From: Lojkania enalia
Lineage: Eukaryota; Ascomycota; Dothideomycetes; Pleosporales
Reading direction: 5' to 3'
Assembly (NCBI GenBank): GCA_010094045.1
Contig: ML986620.1
Location: 140,661-204,660, forward strand
Length of the DNA: 64,000 bases
Position 1 is the first letter of the stretch. Every line of letters begins with the position of its first letter. Under the pieces are notes generated by a model. It saw nothing but the letters and a program-made list of their open reading frames with translations, was not told the origin of the DNA and made no database searches. Position numbers and translations under genes: made by a program. Below, in pieces: positions 31,753-45,090 of this stretch.

Positions 31753-33526
31753 TTACGCGCGATGCGCCCACTCCGCTAGCTGGTTGGATGAGTCCACCGA
31801 GTCCTGGTTCTTCTCGTGGTGACCGCCCATGCCCGACGGGTGTCCCTCGAGCGAGTGGGTTGACATGCCATCTTCGACGTCGTCGGCTGTCTTGACGTCG
31901 CGGGTGAGCTCGACGTAGTCGTACTGCGATTACGTTAGTGCTGTGCCATTTTTGAGACTGGAGGTCTACACTTACAGCGAACTCGCCAATCTCAACATCA
32001 TCGATACCGAGCATCTCCTCTTCCTCGGTGGCGCGGAGCTTGAAGATGGGTAGGAATTTGCCGAGGCCATCGAGAACACCGAGGATGATGCATGTGCCCA
32101 CAAAGGAATAGGAGCCGCCGGCAAGGGAGTCTGCAAGCTGGTAACCGAGCTGGATCCAGTTGTGGTTCAACCATCCACCCGGGATGACCGTGAAGCCGTC
32201 GAGATGTGCAATGTAGTCGGCGGCGAAGAAGGCAGTCAGGATGTTCCCGACCATTCCTCCAACGCCGTGGACAGCGAAAATGTCGAGCGCGTCATCGCAT
32301 CGCAGGAAGTACTTGAGCTTGGTAGCATAATTGCAGGCAACTCCACCGCAGACGCCGAAGACGACAGCCGCCCACGCTGGGACGAAGCCAGATCCGGGGG
32401 TAATGGCTACGAGGCCGGCAATAACGCCTGAACAAAATCCGACTGTGGACCACTTGCGCTCAAGACGGTAGTCGACAAGGCACCAGGTGATGCCGCCAAC
32501 GCAAGCAGCCAAGTTGGTGACAACAGCCGCCATAACAGCGCGGAGGTTGGCCGAAAGAGCTGAGCCGGCGTTGAAGCCGAACCATCCTACCCAAAGGAAA
32601 ACAGTTCCGACCACAATGTGGGTGACATTGTGCGGGCGGTAATTCAACTCCTGGGTGCCATGACCCCTTCGTTTGCCGAGCATGTACGAGTAGGCAAGGG
32701 CAGCGCAGCCGGAAGATATGTGGACGGGGGTTCCTCCAGCAAAGTCCAAGCCGCCCTTGACGAAGACCCAGCCATTAGGGTTCCACGTCCAGCAGGCAAT
32801 GGGGTCATAAATGATGGTAGACCAGACGAACATGTAGATGATGCAAGGCAGCATCCGGCCGCGCTCGGCTACAGCACCAACGGCCAAAGCAACACTACAA
32901 AATAGATCAGCACGGATCGAAAATGGGCTTTGCAGTCTTGCGGTCTTGCACATACGTGATGGCGGCGAACATGCCCTGAAAGATGCAGAATAGTAGGTCA
33001 GGGATGCGGCTGCTGCCGACCGAGGGTTGAGCAAGCACATCCTTCAGGCCAAAGTTATCCAAGGCCCCAATGAACTTTCCAGCTTTGTGGGAAAAGGTCA
33101 AGGAATAGCCCCAGAAGAACCACTGGAACGAAATGACGGCGGCGGACATGACGGAGAGCCATAGTAGCGACAAGGCGGATTTTCGTCGGGCCAATCCAGA
33201 GTAGAAGAAGCTGTATGCGAGTGTGAGCGTTGCTCGGGAATCATAGCAGTGGGCCGGAGCGTGCGGAAACTTACCCAACACCGGGAATCATGAGCAGCAC
33301 GAGGGCGGTTGATGTGATGACCCACGCGATATCGCCGGGCTGTGCGCATCGTTAGCCTTGATGCATGTGGGAAAAAGGAAGTAGTGTACAAATGCGAGCG
33401 TTGGCTACTTACGTTGTAGAAGACGTTGAGGTTGTATAGGGTGGAATCGCCGCCATTGGGGTCGGTAGCATTGTTGTAGACCTCTAGAGGGGTGGTCACG
33501 TCGGAACCACTTGTTACAGGATCCAT
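31753..33526 (-). CDS. Ammonium permease (Amt/Mep/Rh family)
   Basis: Plasma-membrane ammonium transporter with 11 expected transmembrane helices. Five exons, 33526..33413, 33339..33275, 33210..32956, 32894..31976 and 31923..31753, give 507 residues with consistent phase. Recognised parts: PGDIAWVITSTALVLLMIPG leading to GFFYSGLARRKSALS, the Asp of LDFAGGTPVHISSG with the first pore His, the second pore His in FAVHGVGGMVGN, and FNAGSALSANLRA. Both twin-His residues are present, so it should be transport-competent. The cytoplasmic tail starts after EEEEMLGIDDVEIGEFA and ends with Ser/His-rich sequence (EGHPSGMGGHHEK). Such genes are normally induced under nitrogen limitation by GATA factors; I did not verify sites. 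Whether it is a Mep2-type sensor cannot be told from sequence alone. Confidence 0.95.
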
Positions 33527-36500
33527 GGTGGGGATCGGTTTGAGAAGTTGGGTCTAAGACTGGGGGATCGATCGGAGCGGCGACAAACGGAAACGAAACA
33601 GGCGGGGGTAGAGACGGGCTTCAGGTTATGTATGAGAAAGTAAGATGGATGGGGCTATACGAAGGAATGGACGGAGTGAGCGGAGGAAACGCCGTATGTA
33701 GGCTGAGTTTCCCAACTACTTCACTTCCACGGTTTAGAGGGCCGTAACCTTGGCGTCGGCCTCGGGGGAGAGCGCCTGGTTGGCAGTGTGCCCTCGAAGG
33801 CCGAAGGGCGGGCGGTGGACAGCGGAGGGTGGTTCGACGCAAGGGAAGAGCGTCGACGGGTGTGGCACAGAGGTGAAGTTTATACAACTGGCGCAGGCGA
33901 CGGGTCCGACAATGGAGACGCAGGCCAAAAATACGGCATAGGGGGCCCGCAGTGAATATAAGTGCGGACATTGGCACATCGGGTGGTTCCCTGCACGCTG
34001 CACCGGCCACGGCAGGGCTAGGCTGCTGGAGCATGAACCCTCGACCACCACCACCACCACCACCCCCCCGGATCACGAAAGCCACACGAGAGCGCCGGGC
34101 GGTGGGGGCTCGAGGGCAGAGGCCAATGTGCGGCCGTGTTTGGCTGGCGTCACGTTCGAAAGCCCATCGGCGGTGCTTGGTGCTCTGTGCTTGGCGGACG
34201 GGCCAGCAGCACTCGGCTGGCTGTCCACCCAAAGTCGTGGGATGACGGCCTCTTGCTGCAAACCATGTGCGTCCGTCCATACCGTCCCTAGGCATGTCCT
34301 GTGGTGCGCCGCCCTCGATGTTCCTTGAAGTACATATCGTCCACGCCCTCTTTTGCCTTCACAGCAGCCCGCCTGCTCTCGAGTCACCGCGCGGTGGCCC
34401 TCCCTCAGCTGCCCGCCCGCCCGCCAACCAGGCTTGCAAAGGTGACCGCTCAGGAACAGGCAACGAAGTACGGTATGCAGTGTGTGCTGGGCCGAGCATC
34501 CGAGCAAGCTTCTGGCTGCTGATATCGGGCCTCACGCCCTCCCTCACTCGCTTGCGGGCATCGCGGCGGCCTATCAAGCCCCGTCGTTTTTGGTGATGAA
34601 GAATGCATTTCGTTTCTTATCAGCACTCGGACCTCCCGCCAAGCCGCACCCTCAGGGTTTAGCCTGGCGCCTCGCCCAGAAAGGCATAGCCTGCAGCGAC
34701 CATTCCGCTTCGGGTCCTCCTGGTCTTTTGTATCTCGACCGCTGGGCTTCCTCTCTCTCATCCCCCTCGCCCCACCCCCCCTCCCCCAAATGCTCTCGAC
34801 CACTGCGACTCTGGGGTGGAGATATGTCGGTCGATTCGCCATCCTTCCGCTCGCCAAACCCACTGACGCCAGAATCCTTCGAAGGAACCAAGCCTTCTTT
34901 TTCCCTCGTTGTGTTGTGAGTTAGTGTGTGCCGTCGGCGGTATCAGTCAGCCGTTTGATCCCACCCCCCTCTCCTCCCGCCGCCTGTCGCCCATCCCGCA
35001 CCCCGCCGCGTCCAAACGGGCATCCCAAAAGGCTCTCCGTAGGTATTGCCTCTCGTTTCTCCACCTGCAGAGCCCCTACCTTTCGTCTGTGCGAGGACGT
35101 CTCAGGAACCTTCCACTGGATATTTCGCGTGTGCCATCCTTGCAGGGTGGCACCACAAATAGCGACTTGCTTTTCGTGTCTGCTGCTTATACCGACCCCT
35201 GCTCGATCGTGAGATGCTCGTCCCCAGCATGATTGCGAGCCTCGCCGTCCAATCTCGGTCCAATCTCGCCTCAGTTCCCCTTCTGGCGACGCGATAGATA
35301 CGTGGTCCTATGTTTCCCCACAATACTCTCCGTACAGTGCTTCACTTCCCCCTTTGCCACCGCCTCCATGAGATATACATACCGCCATGCCGAGAAAAAG
35401 TAGAACTCACCTCAAAGGTCAGTCGAGCGCCGTGATAAGGACGGAACGGGGGCAAAAGACATCCAGCTGCTGCGCCGAGTGCGTTCCAGCATAGCCTATT
35501 GACCAGAACCTGCCTGGTTTTCATGGTGAAGCGAGGATTCGCATCTCGGCCGCTGCATTCATGTTGTGAAACCCGCTGCGCACATGTGTGGTCCGATCCG
35601 GTATTCCTGGTGCTGTACATATGTAACGACCGTCTACTTCCGGTCAGACCATGATCGTCAATGTTTAGTGAATCGCAAACGCAAAACAATTAGAAACGCT
35701 TCGTAGTCAGCGCTTCGTGCTCACATTTATCTCTTCCCTAGCAAAGGCTCTGCTGAGGAGGGATTTCCGATTTTCAATTCAAGGAACCTGGAGACAGACG
35801 CCCCAGCTTGTTCTTAAATGTAATGGTGCGTTGGCTGGCTGACGTGACGTACCATGGTCGACATCTTACGATGTAGAACCTACTGTCTACTAAGCCAGGA
35901 GTTTGAGGCATGAGCCGTGTTGTTGGAGCACCACCGAGCTCGTGGCTCTCCAAGCAAGACTGCGTTCCCTCTATCCGCGGCTTATGGTACTGTAGGACAA
36001 AGTAGAGCCACGGTGAAATGTCTATTTCTGGGCTGCCTAACGTAGCCGGTCAAGTGGGCATGGCCTGCTCTTCGCTGCGTATTGTACCTGCAGCAACGCT
36101 AATATATATCCTGCAAATCTGGGGTTGGGCTGGAGTAGCGAATAGCATTGCCCAGCTTCTTGTATGCATGCGCTGACATGCAGCTAGATTGCGTACCTAC
36201 GTAAGGTAGGTTGCACGGCGAGAGAGGTATAAACGAGTGTCTGCCTTTGCTATTGCCCTTTCCAGCCGTTCCACGTCTAGTCTGGCGGCGAGTCGAATAT
36301 TCAAAGAAACAGAATCCGAGCATGGAAAAGGAGCCGAAAGGAAACAGAAATGTTCCATGGGTTCGTGTGTGCATGCGTGTTCCAAATAAGGTTGTAGGGA
36401 CGCAGGGTCCTGCTTATATTGCTCATATAGCGCTTTTCTTGGAGTCCGTCGCTTTTTCATCTCCGACTAACCGTATACAAGGCGGCAATGTAGCTGGATT

Positions 36501-37693
36501 TGGAGACCCTTATTTACCGAGAACTTGTTCATCCCATCATTTATAGCCTAACTGGAATTGCATTCTATCGTTGTGCTACGGACGTGCTGGCAAGGCCATG
36601 CGGCGTTGCATTCGCGACGCAGGTCTCTGCTCTGTTGTGGAGTCATCGTCTCGGGCAGATGGATTCATATAAATGGTAGGTGGGAAGACGAGGAATAGAG
36701 ACTGATTGACCCGACTGGGTATATCATCGGTGTGTCAGTTGGAACCTGCATGATGCGTATATGAGCTCGTAAGCCATCGCAACAGTGACTGGCACTATTT
36801 AAGCAGGCATCCAATGAGGCGGCTTGGCAAGACTCTTGGGAGATGGAGTCTACATATGTATTGGAAAAGGCTACTGGAGTCTGTGGGCCCCTTGACTTCT
36901 GCACTGTGACCTTTGCAACGTTCTGCTGGGCGTTGAGCCACCTTCCAGTCTCGGGCCCGTTGAAATCGTGTTTTAGCAGCATGGGAATGAGAATATGGGT
37001 GCTAGACGAGTCTCGGCGAATCGCTCCACAACGAGCTGAGACATGGACGACTGTTGCATGCACAGCAGCCCAGCTGCTCTCAGCTATAAGACTGGTGGTG
37101 CGACGTCAGGTTGTCCAATTGGTCGCCATTGCTACACAATGTCTTACTGAAGGGGCTTGCAGACAGTGGACAATCGATGACAGAGCAATGTGCTGGAGGA
37201 TCTTGGCTGGAATAGCCAGCATCCAGACGCATGAAGGGAGTCGGTCGAAGGACGATTCTTCGAAGGAGGATTGGAAGCTGGAAGCAAGCACGTGGCAAAC
37301 TTGTGACGGCAGCGCTAGCCAAATCTGTCGCCGGGCGTCCGATCGACCGCGATCGATGATGGCGGCAAGCTCGCGCTCCTCCACCGCAGCCCGCGGCGTA
37401 ACTAGAACTAGACTTTCGAGTGTCGAGCGGAAGGGACGTCTGTGGAGACTCTAGAGGCTGCTGGTCGTGAACTATTCGGCCAGAGCAAACCGGGCACGTT
37501 TCAAGCTCTATCTATAGTATTCACTTTCTTTGTGTGTGGGTCTACCTACAACACATATAAGGAGTCGCGTTTAGGGCCCGTTTGCAACGCCACCACTCTG
37601 GAGCAAAACAGGATTAATTCGAGCAGCTCTTGTTGATCCTTCCCGAAAGCAGGCGGCCCTGGAAGCACACCCGTCTTGCCACCCCCAGCGGCC
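33527..37693. other. 4.2 kb region with no supportable gene
   Basis: This lies between the divergent ammonium permease and SSK2. The left 1.7 kb is GC-rich with many overlapping long frames on both strands (for example 33621..34295 minus), none with family resemblance; the right part has a 203-codon plus frame at 36843..37454 that I also do not recognise. It probably contains both promoters and perhaps long untranslated leaders or a noncoding transcript. Confidence 0.5.
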
Positions 37694-40600
37694 ATGAGCC
37701 ACGGCCACGATACTTCTCGTGGGGTTCGCTTCAGCGTGCACAACGACAACTGCCTGCTACCGGCCCAAGCCGTCGCCGACATGAGCAAGCCCGTCGTCGT
37801 CAACGCCCCCGAGGGCATCGTGCAAGAATCGTCTGGCTCCGCGTCGTCAGGCGAATCGGACCAGGACCAGGACCAGGACCAGGACCACGACCACGAACAG
37901 CTCGACCAGGGCGGCCAAGGCTCAGTTGACTACATGGAGGAAGGCCAGTACCATTTCGCGCCGCTGGTGTCCACGCCCCCACTCGACGACGTCGCACCGC
38001 TTGGAGCTTCAGGCTCGTACAGTTGGAACACTGCCGGCCAGCCTCGAGCTCGCGGCATCGCCAGCATGCCCATGGGAGCATCCTCCGTCGGCCCTCTCGA
38101 CAACCCGCCGCCCATCCAGACGGCTGGCATGAACAGCGGCCGCTCCGCTAGGCCCAGCGCTGTCAGGACACCCTCGAACGCCTACGCGCCCGCCCGCCGC
38201 CCCCAGCAGTTCTCTCTCAACACCACCACTGGTCGCCACTCCTCCGCCAACCGTACCCGCCGTAACCCCAACGCCGAATACCGCGCCCAAGAGAAGGCGT
38301 ACGTGCAGCGCCTGCGCCAGGAGAATGAGCAGGATGACTTCCTCGACATGAGCACTCCCAGCCTGGGATATAGCACCGACACCGAGTCCGACGACGAGTC
38401 CCCCTCCACCGCAGAGTACGTCGACAACGACCCTTACGACCAGGAGACGCTACTGTACTACGGCAACGATGACACGCAGCCCTCTGTCGAGGAGCTCAAA
38501 ATACCTGCCAACCGCGAACGGCTGGAGTGGCACTCGATGCTTGCTAGTGTGCTGACTGGCGATGTCGTCAAGCAGGAGAAGAAGCGGTTGATTGGCAGCA
38601 CTGAACAGCAGGGCGACAACTCGTTGAAGGCAGAAATATGGATGGGTATCCGCGCCAAAGTCTGCGGGAGGACGCTGCAGGCGCAGCGGCGCGTGGTCGA
38701 TGACGGACGGTCTCATATCAAGACGCAGCTGGAAAGCATCATATCTTTCGAGGTGCAAGGCGCCGCCGAAGCTGGCCAAACAGCCGCCGCCCAGGTCGAA
38801 GAGATCGTGAAGCGGATCGAAAAGTGCGAGAGCCTCTTTCCAACGAGACAAGCACTAGAGGCCCAATTTCCTCGGGCCGCGTCCCAGGCATACAAAGACA
38901 GTTGCGATGCCGTCATTGCCTGGCACAACACCACGGCCCTTATCAATACCGAAATGTCTATCCTAAAGAACTGGGTCGGCAACGATGAGCTGGATTTCTC
39001 CAAGCCCCGCCCACACTCCTCCCATGACCATCACCTAACTGATCATTCTTCATTCATTGATCGGATCCTGAAAGAAGATGGATTGAAGTCCCTGCAGGGA
39101 GAGACCAGCCTCTTGGTAGCTTTGGAGAAGGTCATTCACAAGGCCAAGGCCACTCTAATTGCTAACGCAGAAGGATTCGCCGATCGACATCTTCCACCCT
39201 ATATTGAGGAGTTGCTGACCCTCATCAACTTCCCCTCTCGTCTGTTGCAGGAAATCATCCGCATGCGACTTTCGTATGCGAAGAAGATCAAAGACCCCAC
39301 ACAGCAGGGCGTCATGATGGCGGAGCAAATGATCTCTCAGTTTCAGATCCTTCTCACTCTTGCTGGTAAGATCAAGGAGAGCTACATGATAATATCCCGG
39401 CCGGAGCCGGGCTGGGATCTCCCTGTATGCATCGAAGAAAATTTCGACGTAGTCGTTTTGGATGCTCTTAAATTCTACTTCAAGATGCTGAACTGGAAGC
39501 TCTCTGCCAACAAGAACACATTCAAAGAAGCAGAAATTCTCGAGCAAGAGTGGGAGTTCTCCAACAAGCTGGGTCGGCACTTCGAAGGGGGTGATGTTGA
39601 AGTCGCTGAACAATTCAGGTAAGCTGACCTCCCCTTCAATGAAATGCACCTCAGTTAACCGCATCGTAGTTCGCTCACATCCAAGTCTCTGTCGCGCTTG
39701 ACTCTCCATTTCGATAAGGAGCTCCAGCGACCGCCGGAGGAAATGACGGGTGCCGACATGGAGAAGCGCTACAAGCAAATACTGGATTCCGTGCGTGTCC
39801 GACAACGAAAGCTGTTTCGGTTTTCTCGAATCCTTACCCAACGTTTCGAGAACTGCACCGAGTACAACATCAACCATATAGACCTGGACAATGAGCAATT
39901 GGACGAGCTGTACGATTCATTGGTGGTGACTGGACACTTCCTCGTTGAAGATTCTGACGCAGAGGCTACTGGTATCTATATCCTTGCATCCCCCGCCTTG
40001 CAAGATAGACCCAAGGATATACAATCTCTTCTGACTACGTGCTACCATGCGGAAGAAAACCCCGAAGATCCTTCTAATCCCTATGTCCTCATTCTCAAAC
40101 CGGAAACTCCTCTGTATTGGTCCGGAAAGAGGATGAATGCGGATATTCGGGCGCCAAACGTGGACCTTAAGACTGGTAGATTGCGGCTGATTGCTGACGG
40201 CTCTCAGCAGCGGCTTGGAAATGCTAACACATCCTTCCTTCGATACGTTGTAATGGACTTGAATAAGTTGATTGAACAAAGGGCTAACTTGCCTCGGGTC
40301 AATCAAGAACTCCAGAAGATCAAGAAAACCGCCTACAAGCTGTCTAATACCATTATGGATAGCGTGGAGATTATCAGGAAACAGACTGCCGGGCTCGATT
40401 GTCAGGACCTTATCCAGACTTGCTTCGCTTTTGCTACCGAGTTTGGGCAGCGCTCCATCCTTTACATGGATTTCAACCGACGCGCAATGAACAATATAAA
40501 GCTTACTAGGCTAGCTTTAGACTGGGTTAGCTTCATTTGCGACGACTGCGTGGCCTCGGACCGCAAAACGTTTCGATGGGCTGTGGTTGCACTTGAATTC

Positions 40601-41983
40601 TCCATGATGATGACGCGTGGGCAAAATATCTTGTCTCTCAGCGATGAAGAGTACACGACATTACGATTGAAAGTCGCTGGCTGTATGTCGCTCCTCATCT
40701 CCCATTTCGACATCATGGGTGCGAGGTCAACCATTGCCGCCCAGGCCGAGAGACAGCGTCTAAACGCTATTGCTGGTAAGAACTTTATTGATCCGAAGAA
40801 TCTGAAAGATGACGAGGAGTCCATTGCATTGACCCAGGCCCAGTGGATGCAGCAGCTTGAAGATATTGACGCTTTCAGGAAAGAAAAGGAGGCAGAACGT
40901 CAGGCGCTTGGTAGAGTGCTTGAAGACTCGAACGAAGCTGACCGCGCCCTCACCTATTTGTCCTCATCGGCCACGAACATCACTTTACGATGGCAACAAG
41001 GCCAGTTTGTCGGTGGCGGTACTTTTGGTTCAGTCTATGCCGCTATGAACTTGGACTCTGGACATTTGATGGCTGTGAAGGAAATTCGCCTTCAGGACCC
41101 ACAGCTCATTCCTACAATTGTCTCTCAAATCCGAGACGAGATGGGTGTCCTGCAATTGCTTGATCATCCCAACATCGTGTCCTACTATGGTATCGAGCCA
41201 CATCGGGACAAGGTCTACATTTTCATGGAATATTGCTCTGGCGGTTCGTTAGCCGGCCTGCTCGAACATGGGCGAATTGAAGATGAGACTGTGATCATGG
41301 TCTATGCGCTACAAATGTTGGAAGGCCTAGCCTATCTGCATGAGGCTCATGTCGTCCATCGTGACATCAAACCTGAAAGTACGTGGAATTATTTTAAGCT
41401 CTAGAAAAAAGATCGTGTCGTTAACTTGATGATAGACATTCTTCTAGACCATAACGGTGTCATCAAATTCGTCGATTTTGGGGCCGCCAAAGTCATCGCA
41501 AGACAGGGTAGAACCCTGGCTGCTGAACATGCTGCTACTCGCCAAGGCGGCCGACAGCGATCAATGACTGGAACTCCAATGTATATGTCGCCCGAAGTCA
41601 TCCGAGGTGCAACTACAGGCCGCCACGGTGCGGTCGACATCTGGTCCCTCGGGTGTGTTATCCTCGAAATGGCCACCGGAAGACGGCCGTGGGCTAGCTT
41701 GGATAACGAATGGGCTATCATGTATAATATCGCCCAAGGCAATCCGCCCCAGCTCCCTTCAAAGGACCAACTTAGCGATCAGGGCATTGATTTCCTTAAG
41801 AAATGTTTTGAGCGTGATCCTTCCCAACGTGCATCTGCCGTCGAATTGCTTCAGCACGACTGGATCATGACATTGCGGGCACAGCTGTCGCTTGAACCAC
41901 AGACGCCGAGTAGCGAGACATCAAGTGGTTCTGCTCCTGGGAGCGCCAGTAGTACGCGTCAAAACTCCTCTGTCTTTGGCTAG
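37694..41983 (+). CDS. SSK2: MAP kinase kinase kinase of the HOG osmostress pathway (Ssk2/Ssk22/SskB)
   Basis: MEKK4-type kinase that relays the phosphorelay signal (Ssk1) to Pbs2 and Hog1. Three exons, 37694..39618, 39670..41378 and 41436..41983, give 1393 residues, the usual length. The open frame begins slightly upstream but the first ATG is 37694 (MSHGHDTSRGV). The N-terminus is disordered with a (DQ)n/(DH)n repeat at about 56-69; residues about 250-1050 are the conserved regulatory region. The kinase domain starts near 1080: GGGTFGSVYAA (Gly loop), AVKEI (Lys), EYCSGGSLAGLLE, HRDIKPEN split by the last intron, DFGAAK, and SPEVIRG. The activation segment has an insert (HAATRQGGRQRS). All catalytic residues are present. 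Confidence 0.95.
37859..37900 (+). repeat. Coding hexanucleotide repeat in SSK2
   Basis: Seven GACCAG/GACCAC/GAACAG units encode four Asp-Gln, two Asp-His and one Glu-Gln pair near the N-terminus. Confidence 0.9.
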
Positions 41984-42554
41984 TGCGCCGTCAAACTCCT
42001 GGCATACCGTGGGCTGACGTTCTTCTATTTCCTAGGTTCCATAAATTCGCAGGGACCATATTGCCTATTACTCTCTCGAAAATCCTTCACAGAGCCTTAA
42101 GATTGTTTCCACCTGCGGGTACTGGTAATTGTCAATGCCATTGCATCAAAGTCTAGTATTGAGCGGATTTTCTTATGTACACACATTGTCGTCGAGCATT
42201 AGTTAAGCATACGAATGGCGTTTCTGCATTAGCGAGGGCGTTTCGATCGGTCATTTTCACTATTTATTTGGATTGTATCGGACTTTTCACACCTTGTAGT
42301 AATATTCTTTGGCGCGCATGAATGACTCTGCGGGTAGATAGCAACGATATGGCTCCAATTGTGGAGGAGCCTTGTGTACCGTTCGTTCTTTGCGTGGTGC
42401 CCTTGGGGTTATGGCCGTCGAGTCACCACATGTTGTGAATCAGGTCGCTACCGATTTTCATCTAGGACGGTCACGTGCCAATCTATGTCCATCGGCGGTT
42501 TGGATTCTCCGCTGCCATTCATGCAAACAAATTTATTGAGTCACCCCGCCATCC
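41984..42554. promoter_or_regulatory. Intergenic between SSK2 and HTS1
   Basis: About 570 bases without a gene; SSK2 3' region followed by the promoter of histidyl-tRNA synthetase. Confidence 0.4.
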
Positions 42555-44493
42555 ATGCCCCACCATCCAGCGCCTTCGCAATTTGCCCTACGTCGTCTGA
42601 GTACGATAGTAGCCTCGCGACCGAGAAATCGATTTTCCACTTTGTGCCCCGACCAATTTCAGCCTCTGCTGCCATTTCTGTGGACTGCTCACCCTCGATC
42701 GGAGCGTAACTTCTCGACCGCCACTGCTCGACGCACACGCGACACACAGAACGGCGACATGGGCAAGGAAAAGAAGGGCGGGAACTTCCAATTGAAGACG
42801 CCCAAGGGTACGCGGGATTGTATGTTTCCGCTTTATTGGGTTATGCTAGGCGCTTCGCTGACAAGGACATAGGGCAGGGCACCGATGTCGTCCTCCGCGA
42901 GCAAATATTCTCTGCCATCACCGACGTCTTCAAGTATGTAGCCCATGTACAACTGCACGAAATACTGTAAGAGCTAACACGGCATCAAAGGCGCCACGGC
43001 GGAGTCACAATAGATACGTACGGAGCCCGCTAATATTCCTCTCTGCATCGCCTAACTAACCCGCCATAGACCCGTGTTCGAGCTCAGAGAAGTTCTCACC
43101 GGTAAATATGGGGAGGACAGCAAACTCATCTACGACCTTGCCGACCAAGGTGGTGAACTATGTTCATTACGATACGACCTCACCGTCCCCTTCGCACGAT
43201 TCCTCGCTCAGAATGCCGTTCAGCAAATCAAACGGTTTCACATCGCTAAGGTATACCGACGGGATCAGCCTGCCATGACAAAAGGGAGGATGAGGGAGTT
43301 CTACCAGTGCGATTTCGACATTGCGGGCGTGTACGACCCTATGCTTCCAGATGCAGAGATTTTGAGGGTGATTAAGGAGGTGTTTGAGGACCTCCCGGGC
43401 TGGAAAGGGAAGTACACGATCAAAATAAATCATAGGAAGATACTGGATGGTATTTTCCAGGTTTGCGGAGTACCAGAGGACAAGATTCGGACGATAAGCA
43501 GTGCTGTAGACAAACTGGACAAGGTGAGTAACGGGCGATATTGTGGAAATGGAACCATGGTGCTGACGGCGTTAGTCACCTTGGGAAGAGGTCCGACGCG
43601 AAATGGTTGAAGATAAAGCGCTGGATCCAGCCGTCGCGGACAAAATTGGGGAGTATGTAAAGTACAAGGGGGGCCGAGAAATCGTAACCCAGCTCCTTGA
43701 GATCCCCGAAGTCACCGCCAATGCCTCCGCAAAAAAAGGTCTAGAGGACATGGCGCTGCTGTGCACGTACCTCGACATCTACGGTGTCCTCCCGGTTCTC
43801 TCTATTGATATGTCTTTGGCTCGTGGACTCGACTACTATACCGGCGTCATCTACGAGGTTGTGACGGAAGGCTCAGCGCCATCGGCGTCTAAAGATGAGG
43901 TGGCCAAGAAATCGAAAAAGGAGAAGAAGAACGTCGATCCGGAAGAAGACAGATCCAACGACCCAACACTGGGCGTCGGCTCGGTAGCAGCAGGCGGGCG
44001 GTATGACGAGCTGGTCGGCATGTTCAGCGGCAAGCCGATCCCCTGCGTGGGCATATCGTTCGGCGTGGACCGCATCTTCAGCATCACCAAGGCGCGACTG
44101 CACGAGTCGCACGAGGTGCGCCCAACCGAGGTGGACGTCTTCGTCATGGCGTTTGGCGGTGGTAAGGACTTTACGGGCCTGCTGCCGGAGCGCATGGAGG
44201 TCACCAAATCGCTCTGGGAGGCCGGGATTAAGGCCGAGTTCCTCTGGAAGCAGAAGCCCAAGTTGCAGAACCAGTTCAAGGCGGCAGAGAACACTAAGAT
44301 ACCCTGGGCCGTCATCCTGGGTGAGGACGAGCTCAAGGCGGGGAAAGTCAAGATCAAGGAGATGGGGTTGCCGGACGGGCATCCAGAGAAGGACGGGGTA
44401 GAGGTCCGGAAAGCCGATTTAGTGGATGAGCTGAGGAGGAGGTTTGAGAGGATGAAGAGCGAGTTACCGGATCGGACAGTGGCATTAAAATGA
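42555..44493 (+). CDS. HTS1: Histidyl-tRNA synthetase, cytosolic and probably mitochondrial
   Basis: Class II synthetase charging tRNA-His. Five exons, 42555..42819, 42873..42933, 42991..43017, 43070..43523 and 43576..44493, give 574 residues. Recognised: [10 protein letters not shown], motif 1 region [29 protein letters not shown], motif 2 [19 protein letters not shown], the HisA loop [13 protein letters not shown], and motif 3 in [10 protein letters not shown]. The anticodon-binding domain follows ([10 protein letters not shown] onward). A Lys/Asp-rich insert lies after the HisA loop. An Arg/Ser-rich leader of 68 residues precedes a second in-frame Met at 42759 ([10 protein letters not shown]), the cytosolic start. 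This is the arrangement by which one yeast HTS1 gene makes both organelle and cytosolic forms; dual use here is inferred. Confidence 0.95.
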
Positions 44494-45090
44494 GAGACGT
44501 GCCGGTTGATAAGTTAGTGAGTGAGTCAGTCAGTCAGTGAGTGAGTGAGTGAGTGAGTGAGTGAGTGAGTGAGAGGTGTGCCTTTCGGGCTTTTTTTTTT
44601 TATTCTTCGAGTTGTGTGTAATACATAGATAGGATCGTTTTAGATTCTCGATACCAGAAGCCCCTTCTGGGGTCCGGCGACGTACGATCTAGGCATAGAA
44701 AGGGTAGATGTATGGGCAAGGGCAAAATAACTAGCTATATTCTCTGTTCTCGGTGTTATAGGAAGCGGGAAGGTGTGAGTAGGGTTGATAGTCCTGTTTA
44801 TGTATTGCCTCTGCCCCACAGATGACGTGGAGTAGCATATCGGGATGTATACAGTCTACTCTATATGCCATTTTGAGTCTTTGTCAACAAGAGAAGTCAT
44901 CACATAAGAGGGAGGCCGGGCTATATCGACAGCATGGATCTTGGACACGGCACATGCTAGCTTCTCGCCTCCGCCGGACCCTTCCTTTGACCGTTCATAC
45001 CGCGGCTGCAAACTTCTTTCGCCCGTGTAGGACCCTCTCCTCCTTCTCCCTATCCAATCCTGCGAAGGGGAAGGGACCGCGCTTACTTCC
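44494..45090. terminator. Convergent 3' region of HTS1 and the carrier gene
   Basis: About 600 bases between converging stop codons. It contains the GTGA microsatellite and a short T run, no gene. Confidence 0.5.
44516..44573. repeat. (GTGA)n/(GTCA)n microsatellite
   Basis: About fourteen tetranucleotide units just after the HTS1 stop codon, probably in its 3' untranslated region. Three units read GTCA instead of GTGA. Confidence 0.95.

Noticed and set aside
33621..34295. 224-codon minus-strand frame upstream of the ammonium permease
   Set aside because: It is in GC-rich DNA where all six frames are long; composition is Arg/Pro/Ala-rich with no family resemblance.
36843..37454. 203-codon plus-strand frame
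   Set aside because: No domain, odd amino-acid mixture and overlapping frames of similar length on the other strand; not distinguishable from chance.
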